A DNA stretch of 64,000 nucleotides from the NCBI RefSeq assembly GCF_001953975.1, contig NZ_MBEJ01000091.1, forward strand, positions 1 to 64,000, given 5' to 3'. Shown in pieces: positions 58,899 to 64,000 of this stretch. This DNA is from Mycobacterium sp. NS-7484. GTDB taxonomy: Bacteria > Actinomycetota > Actinomycetes > Mycobacteriales > Mycobacteriaceae. Made by a program: the position numbers and the translations under genes. The notes under the pieces are model-generated. The model saw only the letters and a list, made by a program, of their open reading frames with translations, searched no databases and had not been told where the DNA came from. Position 1 is the first letter of the stretch; every line of letters begins with the position of its first letter.

Positions 58899-60617
58899 GA
58901 CCGAAACCTGTTCTCGCAGCGCCTCGGCGGTGTCGGCGGCCGCGCGCATTCCGGTGTCGGTGCCGCCGTCATGCTCAGCGGCCCAACACGCGGCCAACGT
59001 ACGGTACGCGAGCTGTTCGGTAGCCACCACCGTCGGCCACATCCCTTCGGCCCCAAGGCGTTGCGTTGCCGATCCGCCGACACTCGCGTCGTAAGCGGGC
59101 AGTAACTCCATCACCCGCAGTTGCAGATCACGACGTTCGGCCCGGGCCGCCGGGGAGCTGACGTCTGCGGCCGCCAGGTGCGGCAGCGTCGCGGTGATCG
59201 CCTCCAACGTGCCGGTGATCGCCGTGGGCAGGCCGGTCGGATGGCGCAGACGTTGGGTGGCCCAGTACACCGCCAACGCCACCGCACAGCCGATCAGCGT
59301 GTCGCTGCCGCGGGTGAGCAGCAGCTCGCCGAGGTTCGCGACGCGCACGCCGCCGGAGGCGATCGTGAGCGCGGCGGGCGTGATGAACACGACGGCCAGG
59401 GTGTAGTTGCGCACCACGTACATCTCGATGACGAACTGCAGGGCACCGATCACGAGCACGAGCCATAAACCCTGCGGGTGCAGGGCCAGAATCGCCCCGG
59501 CCACGCCGAGCCCCAGCCAGGTGCCCAGTGTCCGCTCGACGCTGCGGGTCAGCGTGCGCTGCCAGTCGAAGCCCTGGTGCAGCATGAGGACAGCGGCCGC
59601 CATGGCCCAGTACGCATGCGTCATCGTCAGGGCCTGCGACATCAGCACCGCGATGACGCCCGAGATCAGCACCGCCACGCCGACCCGCGCGGCCAACTGC
59701 AGGGACACCGAACCCGGCGTCACCGCCCGGCGCAGCAAGCGCAGCACGCTCGGCCGGCCCAGCGGAACCCCTTCGGCGCCATGCTCATCGGTGACCGCGT
59801 CGGCGGGCACCGTGGCCAGGTGCCGGGCCAGGGCGGCGCCATCGGGCGGAGCGGGCACACCCATGTCAGCGGCCCTCATCGCCTCGGCGAACAACACGTG
59901 CAGGCGCCGGTTGACGACCCGCAACCGATACAGTGCCCGATCGGGCTTGGGTTGCACCGGTTGGTAGTTGACCAACGTGACCCATGCGGCGTGCAGCAAC
60001 AACGCCGCTTTATGCCGGGTATCGCCCGTGGGGTTTTCGATGTAGGCCGCGACGGCGCCCGCGGCCGCGGCCACCGCGGCCTTCTCGGGACCGCGGGGCC
60101 GAACCAACGCGCCCGACATGTGGACCAACCAGGCGAACGCGCCGCCGGCCAACACCAGCGTGGCGTGATGGGCCGGGCTCAGGTGCAGTGTCGCCGGCGT
60201 ACCGGTGCCGGCCGCGCAGGCCAGCACCAACATGTACGCCCCGGGCGGTCCGACGGACAGGGCATGGCAGACCAGGGTGGCCAACGCGGCGATGATCGTC
60301 ACCGTCAGCACGCCCAGCCACGGCGCCGAGGACGCCCAATCGCCCAGCGCCACCGCGGCGGCAAAGCACACCGCGATCACGGCGAGATACGCGCCGCGAT
60401 TCAGGTAAGGGCGACCACTGCCGTACAGCGAGGTGAATCCACCGATGGTGGCGATCAGACCGGCGGTGGTGTCACCGGCCAGCCAACCCACCAGAACCGG
60501 TACTGCCATGCAGATTCCGGCGCGCAGGGCGAACGGCCAGCGACGCGGGACACTGTTGATCACGAAGATGCCGCGCAGGGGATGAGTGGTCGCTCGGGGA
60601 GCCGGGCGGTCAGACAT
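58869..60617 (-). CDS. FUSC-family aromatic-acid exporter-like membrane protein
   Basis: A 582-residue protein with two membrane bundles, at residues ~25-180 (FALRAGICMAVPVLVGWLAG; TIGGFTSLYGSGRPYLNRG) and ~300-460 (LQLAARVGVAVLISGVIAVL; HQGFDWQRTLTRSVERTLGT). Between and after them lie long helical soluble regions. This is the FUSC/YccS-AaeB arrangement, proposed to export aromatic or other organic acids. The ATG at 60617 is taken as start; the short upstream extension overlaps the divergent glycosylase promoter. Confidence 0.85.
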   Translation of the reverse strand: MSDRPAPRATTHPLRGIFVINSVPRRWPFALRAGICMAVPVLVGWLAGDTTAGLIATIGGFTSLYGSGRPYLNRGAYLAVIAVCFAAAVALGDWASSAPWLGVLTVTIIAALATLVCHALSVGPPGAYMLVLACAAGTGTPATLHLSPAHHATLVLAGGAFAWLVHMSGALVRPRGPEKAAVAAAAGAVAAYIENPTGDTRHKAALLLHAAWVTLVNYQPVQPKPDRALYRLRVVNRRLHVLFAEAMRAADMGVPAPPDGAALARHLATVPADAVTDEHGAEGVPLGRPSVLRLLRRAVTPGSVSLQLAARVGVAVLISGVIAVLMSQALTMTHAYWAMAAAVLMLHQGFDWQRTLTRSVERTLGTWLGLGVAGAILALHPQGLWLVLVIGALQFVIEMYVVRNYTLAVVFITPAALTIASGGVRVANLGELLLTRGSDTLIGCAVALAVYWATQRLRHPTGLPTAITGTLEAITATLPHLAAADVSSPAARAERRDLQLRVMELLPAYDASVGGSATQRLGAEGMWPTVVATEQLAYRTLAACWAAEHDGGTDTGMRAAADTAEALREQVSVLRDGLDERQ

Positions 60618-60657
60618 GTTTACAGCATGCGCGGCGTTTCGCTGACACACTGGACCC

Positions 60658-61515
60658 ATGCCCGAACTGCCCGAAGTCGAGGCGCTAGCCGATCATCTAC
60701 GCCGGCACGCCACCGGCCGCGAGGTCACCCGGATCGACGTGGCCGCGTTGTCGGTGCTCAAGACGTTCGATCCGCCGACGACGGCGCTGCACGGCCAGAC
60801 CGTGACCGGGGCGAACCGCTGGGGTAAGTACCTCGGTCTCGAAGTCGGCCCCTGGCACCTGATCACGCATCTGTCGCGGGCGGGTTGGCTGCATTGGTCG
60901 GACAAGCTGTCGCCGACGCCGCTCAAGCCCTCCGGGAAGGGGCCGATCGCGCTGCGCGTACATCTGGACGAGGGGGTCGGCTTCGATCTGACCGAGGCCG
61001 GAACCCAGAAACGGCTGGCGGTGTGGGTGGTCGGCGATCCGCTCGATGTCCCGCAGATCGCCTCGCTGGGCCCGGATGCCCTGTCACTCGATGCCGCCGG
61101 ACTGGAGAGCGTGCTCGCCGGGAATTCGGGCCGGATCAAGACCGTGATCACCGATCAAAAGGTGATCGCCGGCATCGGCAACGCCTACAGCGACGAGATC
61201 CTGCACGTGGCCAAGCTGTCGCCCTTCGCCACCGCGGGCAAGCTCACCGATGCCCAACTCGGTGCGCTGCACGACGCGATGATCACGGTGCTCACCGATG
61301 CGGTGTCCCGGTCGGTCGGTCAGCAGGCCGCGACGTTGAAGGGGGAGAAGAGGTCCGGCCTGCGGGTGCACGCCAGGACCGGGCTGCCGTGCCCGGTGTG
61401 CGGAGACACCGTGCGGGAGGTGTCTTTTGCCGACAAGTCGTTCCAGTACTGCCCGACGTGTCAGACCGGCGGCAAAGTGCTGGCCGACCGGCGGATGTCC
61501 CGGTTACTCAAGTAG
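60658..61515 (+). CDS. Fpg/Nei-family DNA glycosylase
   Basis: A 285-residue base-excision enzyme: MPELPEVEALADHLRR gives catalytic Pro2 and Glu3. Central IAGIGNAYSDEILH is the H2TH helix region. A C-terminal zinc finger (CPVCGDTVREVSFADKSFQYC, then PTC) completes the fold. It removes oxidised bases. In M. tuberculosis the gene at this place (Rv0944) is a truncated Fpg-like remnant, while this copy is complete. Confidence 0.92.
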   Translation: MPELPEVEALADHLRRHATGREVTRIDVAALSVLKTFDPPTTALHGQTVTGANRWGKYLGLEVGPWHLITHLSRAGWLHWSDKLSPTPLKPSGKGPIALRVHLDEGVGFDLTEAGTQKRLAVWVVGDPLDVPQIASLGPDALSLDAAGLESVLAGNSGRIKTVITDQKVIAGIGNAYSDEILHVAKLSPFATAGKLTDAQLGALHDAMITVLTDAVSRSVGQQAATLKGEKRSGLRVHARTGLPCPVCGDTVREVSFADKSFQYCPTCQTGGKVLADRRMSRLLK

Positions 61516-61560
61516 CGGTCCGCATTTTTGACAGTTGTCTAACTCGGTTATCCTGCAGCG

Positions 61561-62310
61561 ATGACCCGTCAGAAGATCCTCATCACCGGCGCCAGCTCTG
61601 GACTGGGCGCGGGCATGGCCCGCCAGTTCGCGGCCAAGGGCCGTGACCTGGCGCTGTGTGCTCGCCGCACCGACCGGCTCGATGAGCTCAAGGCCGAGCT
61701 GGCCGATCGGCATCCGTATATCAAGATCGCGGTCGCGGCGTTGGACGTCAACGACCACGAGGCGGTGCCGCGGGTGTTCGGTGAGTTGTCCGAGGAACTG
61801 GGCGGCATCGACCGCGTGATCGTCAACGCGGGGATCGGCAAGGGCTGGCCGCTGGGCGAGGGTAAACCGTGGGCCAACAAGGCCACCATCGAAACCAATC
61901 TGATCGCCGGACTGGTGCAGATCGAAACCGCGCTGGAGATGTTCAAAAAGTCCGGCAGCGGTCATCTGGTGCTGATCTCGTCGGTGCTGGGCAACACGGG
62001 TGTGCCCGGCGGGAAGGCCGCCTACTGCGCGAGCAAGGCCGGTATGACCTCGCTGGGCGAGTCGCTGCGCGCCGAGTACGACAAAGGGCCGATCCGGGTG
62101 ACCGTCGTCGAACCGGGCTACATCGAGTCGGAGATGACGGCCAAATCGGCGACCACCATGTTGATGGTCGACAACGAGACCGGGGTGCGGGCCATGGTCG
62201 AGGCCATCGAGAAGGAAAAGGGCCGCGCCGTGGTCCCGCGTTGGCCGTGGGCGCCGTTGACCCAGGTGATGCGCTTGCTGCCACCGAAGTACACCAAGCG
62301 CTTCGCCTGA
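61561..62310 (+). CDS. Short-chain dehydrogenase/reductase (Rv0945-type)
   Basis: A 249-residue SDR: TGASSGLGAGMARQFAAKGR, VIVNAGIGKGWPLGEG, LISSVLGNTGVPGGK followed by catalytic YCASK. The C-terminal half ends with RAVVPRWPWAPLTQVMRLLP, typical of this mycobacterial subgroup. Position between the Fpg-like gene and pgi matches Rv0945. A TTGACA lies 28 bp before the start with a possible TATCCT at short spacing. Substrate is unknown. Confidence 0.9.
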   Translation: MTRQKILITGASSGLGAGMARQFAAKGRDLALCARRTDRLDELKAELADRHPYIKIAVAALDVNDHEAVPRVFGELSEELGGIDRVIVNAGIGKGWPLGEGKPWANKATIETNLIAGLVQIETALEMFKKSGSGHLVLISSVLGNTGVPGGKAAYCASKAGMTSLGESLRAEYDKGPIRVTVVEPGYIESEMTAKSATTMLMVDNETGVRAMVEAIEKEKGRAVVPRWPWAPLTQVMRLLPPKYTKRFA

Positions 62311-62325
62311 GCCGTCCGCGTTAGG

Positions 62326-62847
62326 TCAGGGAGCCGGAACCTGCACGCAGCCCACGCCGGGAAGGCAACCGCCGCCACCGCCGGGGCCGCCGCTACCGGT
62401 GGGTCCGCCGGGGATCGAGCCGCCGCCGCCACCGGGGCCGCCGCTACCGGTGGGTCCGCCGGGAATGGAGCCGCCGCCGCCACCGGGGCCGCCGCCGCCG
62501 GTGGGTCCGCCGGGAATGGAGCCGCCGCCACCCTCGGGACCACCGCCGCCGGTGGGTCCGCCGGGAATGGACCCGCCGCCACCTTCGGCACCGCCACCGC
62601 CGGTGGGTCCGCCGGGGACTGCGCCTTCACCACCGGTGGCCGGAGCCGGCGACGTCTCCATCGTGGTGGTGACGGTTGTGGTGGTCAGTGACGATGTCGT
62701 CGGGGCGGTGTCTTCACTCGAACCGCACCCCACAAGCAGCGGTGCCGCGGTGAGCGCCACGCCCATCCCGACTGTCATCGACCACTTTCGGAGGGATGGC
62801 CAGGTACCGCTCGTGCAGGTCGTCAAGGTGAGCCGGTTTGTTGACAT
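62326..62847 (-). CDS. Lipoprotein with tandem Pro/Gly-rich repeats
   Basis: A 173-residue precursor. A long signal region ends in the lipobox LLVGC (MTVGMGVALTAAPLLVGCGS). A Thr-rich spacer (TTSSLTTTTVTTTMETS) follows, then five 17-residue repeats of the form [IV]PGGPTG[GS]GG[PA][GE]GGGG[SC] and a short tail with CLPGVGC. It is probably a surface or periplasmic anchored protein of unknown role. The repeat number may vary between strains. The ATG at 62847 was chosen; a later ATG giving the shorter signal MTVGMGVAL is possible. Confidence 0.7.
   Translation of the reverse strand: MSTNRLTLTTCTSGTWPSLRKWSMTVGMGVALTAAPLLVGCGSSEDTAPTTSSLTTTTVTTTMETSPAPATGGEGAVPGGPTGGGGAEGGGGSIPGGPTGGGGPEGGGGSIPGGPTGGGGPGGGGGSIPGGPTGSGGPGGGGGSIPGGPTGSGGPGGGGGCLPGVGCVQVPAP
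62365..62619. repeat. Five 51-bp tandem repeats in the lipoprotein gene
   Basis: Units of 51 bp at 62365, 62416, 62467, 62518 and 62569 encode the 17-residue Pro/Gly repeats. Units differ by a few substitutions (G/S, P/A, G/E). Confidence 0.85.
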
Positions 62848-62996
62848 CGTGGAAACTCCAGTTCGGTCGGGCCACATTTACAGATAGCGGCCCCAGGGTT
62901 CCCGCTGAAGATCATGTTGAATCATCCCGAATGATCCAAGCCACTGTCGGTCGACGCGAGGTTTGAGCCCGAAACGAACGCGGGTAGCCCACTGGC

Positions 62997-63326
62997 ATGT
63001 CCACAAAGTTGATTTCCACGATGTTGTTCACCGGCGCTGCGGCGGGTGCCGTGGCCTTCGCCCCGGTGGCTTTCGCCGAGCCCGGACCGCCGCCGCCCGC
63101 CCCGCCGGCGCCTGGCTGCTACAACCCGGATGGCACGCCGTGTACTCCGTCGGCCGGCCCGCAGGGCGCGGGCGCCGAGGTTCCCGGTGGCCCCGGGGCT
63201 CAGGCCGGGTCTGACGGCCACGTCTCGGCCGGTGTGCCGGGCGGACCGTGGGCCGAGGCAGGGCCCGGTGGCGGCGTCGCCTGTGTGCCGGGCGGGCCGT
63301 GCCGAACCATTGATCTTCCCGGCTGA
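62997..63326 (+). CDS. Small secreted Pro/Gly-rich protein
   Basis: A 109-residue precursor: signal peptide MSTKLISTMLFTGAAAGAVA with cleavage near AFAEP. The mature part is Pro/Gly-rich (PGPPPPAPPAPGCYNPDGTP) with repeated VPGG[P] motifs (EVPGGPGA, GVPGGPWA, CVPGGPC) and four cysteines. No domain is recognised. The VPGGP repeats resemble those of the lipoprotein encoded divergently at 62326-62847, suggesting related surface proteins. The start ATG at 62997 lacks a clear ribosome-binding site. Confidence 0.7.
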   Translation: MSTKLISTMLFTGAAAGAVAFAPVAFAEPGPPPPAPPAPGCYNPDGTPCTPSAGPQGAGAEVPGGPGAQAGSDGHVSAGVPGGPWAEAGPGGGVACVPGGPCRTIDLPG

Positions 63327-63351
63327 GCCGGGATGACGGTCAGACCCTAGG

Positions 63352-63419
63352 CCGAGCGCCCGCGCTCTTCTGCTAGACCGAGCGCCCGCGCTCTTCTGCT
63401 AGACCGAGCGCCCGCGCTC
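63352..63419. terminator. Tandem 26-bp repeats with hairpins at the end of pgi
   Basis: Two and a half copies of a 26-bp unit (63352-63377, 63378-63403, 63404-63419). Each contains GAGCG-CCCG-CGCTC, able to fold into a hairpin, and the first two contain the TAG in the pgi frame's strand. The array separates the convergent secreted-protein gene and pgi, so it probably works as a bidirectional terminator. Confidence 0.65.
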
Positions 63420-64000
63420 GACTCGATACCGGCGCACCAGCGCATCGGTCGACGAATCGGATTGCCGCTCAGGTGACTCCGGTTCGGTGATCACCGGCAG
63501 CAGGGCCTTGGCCTGGGTCTTGCCCAGTTCGACACCCCATTGATCGAAGGAGTCGATGCCCCAGATCACTCCCTCGGTGAACACCTGGTGTTCGTACAGG
63601 GCGATCAGCTGACCTACCACCGACGGCGTCAATCTCGTCCCCAGGATTGACGTCGTCGGTCGGTTTCCGGGCATCACCTTGTGCGGGACGACGTCAGCCG
63701 AAGTCCCTTCGGCGGCAATGTCTTCGGCGGTTTTCCCGAACGCCAGCACCTGGGTCTGGGCGAAGAAGTTGCTCATCAGCAGGTCATGCATGCTGCCGGT
63801 GCCGTCGGCCGTGGGTAGGTCGTCGGTGGGCTGGGAGAAGCCGATGAAATCGGCAGGCACCAACCGGGTGCCCTGATGCAACAGCTGATAGAAGGCATGC
63901 TGGCCGTTGGTTCCCGGCTCGCCCCAGAAGATCTCGCCGGTGTCAGTGGTCACCGGGGTGCCGTCCGACTGCACCGACTTGCCGTTGGACTCCATCGTCA
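63399..64000 (-). CDS. pgi: Glucose-6-phosphate isomerase, C-terminal part (gene runs off the window)
   Basis: About 200 residues of Pgi are in the window, the N-terminal part lying beyond the right edge. The signature [13 protein letters not shown] near the C-terminus contains the family's conserved lysine. [19 protein letters not shown] holds the catalytic His, and [11 protein letters not shown] is typical. It interconverts glucose-6-phosphate and fructose-6-phosphate. The stop codon is in the middle of a tandem 26-bp repeat. Position downstream of an Rv0945-type SDR matches Rv0946c. Confidence 0.95.
   Translation of the reverse strand, partial: TMESNGKSVQSDGTPVTTDTGEIFWGEPGTNGQHAFYQLLHQGTRLVPADFIGFSQPTDDLPTADGTGSMHDLLMSNFFAQTQVLAFGKTAEDIAAEGTSADVVPHKVMPGNRPTTSILGTRLTPSVVGQLIALYEHQVFTEGVIWGIDSFDQWGVELGKTQAKALLPVITEPESPERQSDSSTDALVRRYRVERGRSV

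Noticed and set aside
61528..61554. Sigma-70-type promoter TTGACA...TATCCT before the SDR gene
   Set aside because: The spacer is only 15 bp and the -10 match is weak, so I did not list it as a feature.
62365..62619. CRISPR array
   Set aside because: The 51-bp units are head-to-tail without spacers and encode in-frame Pro/Gly repeats of a lipoprotein.

Overview
The window is high-GC actinobacterial DNA, almost certainly from a non-tuberculous Mycobacterium/Mycolicibacterium. The evidence is gene content and order: the end of a CtpE-like P-type ATPase with an Rv0909/Rv0910-type antitoxin-toxin pair, an Rv0911-type VOC protein, MmpS/MmpL, MntH, an Rv0926c/Rv0927c-type pair, Ku and LigD, an Rv0940c-type F420 enzyme, an Fpg/Nei glycosylase, an Rv0945-type SDR and Pgi. 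From memory this follows the Rv0908-Rv0946c backbone of M. tuberculosis, with several insertions.

Layout. (1) 1-1115: backbone (ctpE end, toxin-antitoxin). (2) About 1240-23378: a 22-kb catabolic block not in the tuberculosis order. Its minus operon 4606-10749 encodes two AMP-forming acyl-CoA ligases, an SDR, a GntR/UTRA regulator and a 12-blade beta-propeller (SMP-30/NHL-like). Its plus operon 10897-23378 encodes an SDR, Rieske oxygenase, LLM flavin enzyme, Baeyer-Villiger-type monooxygenase, Fe(II)/2-oxoglutarate dioxygenase, a second SDR, CaiB-type CoA transferase and four acyl-CoA dehydrogenases in two large+small pairs. The two operons diverge from a 147-bp region carrying two matching GTCC-N-GAC palindromes, probably GntR operators. 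The set fits breakdown of a cyclic or alicyclic compound through lactone formation and CoA-thioester beta-oxidation; the substrate cannot be read from the sequence. (3) 23440-28591: VOC, cupin, membrane and GNAT proteins; an Hsp20 gene behind a CIRCE element; a His-rich secreted protein; and a Cys-rich DUF1326 protein divergent from a rhodanese lipoprotein, with a TACCC-N5-GGGTA operator beside each gene (CsoR/RicR/CstR type).

(4) 28590-31433: a 2.8-kb island at the 3' end of tRNA-Arg(CCT). It is bounded by a perfect 49-bp direct repeat, with paired 9-mer repeats at an 11-bp period inside each end. It carries a possible type VII secretion module (small YxxxD protein, 459-aa WxG protein, lipoprotein) and no integrase. 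(5) 31588-43952: a HEAT-like protein, SRPBCC protein, MarR regulator divergent from MmpS-MmpL, LLM enzyme, YbdK-type ligase, mntH with a DtxR-family-like box, small secreted proteins, and a dehydrogenase operon behind a KstR-like box. (6) 43954-49977: Ku and LigD (non-homologous end joining), separated by a PfkB kinase and a SUKH-like protein; then a probably truncated gene and RNase HI. (7) 50037-64000: an acyl-CoA dehydrogenase, a DUF222/13E12 remnant, secreted and DUF5709 proteins, two MFS transporters, an LLM enzyme adjoining a perfect KstR-type palindrome, an AurF-DUF4873 diiron oxygenase, CobF, a holin-like membrane protein, a FUSC transporter, Fpg/Nei, an SDR, repeat-rich cell-surface proteins, and the C-terminal third of Pgi.

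Translational coupling is common (ATGA, GTGA and TTGA overlaps). Six convergent gene pairs overlap at their 3' ends.
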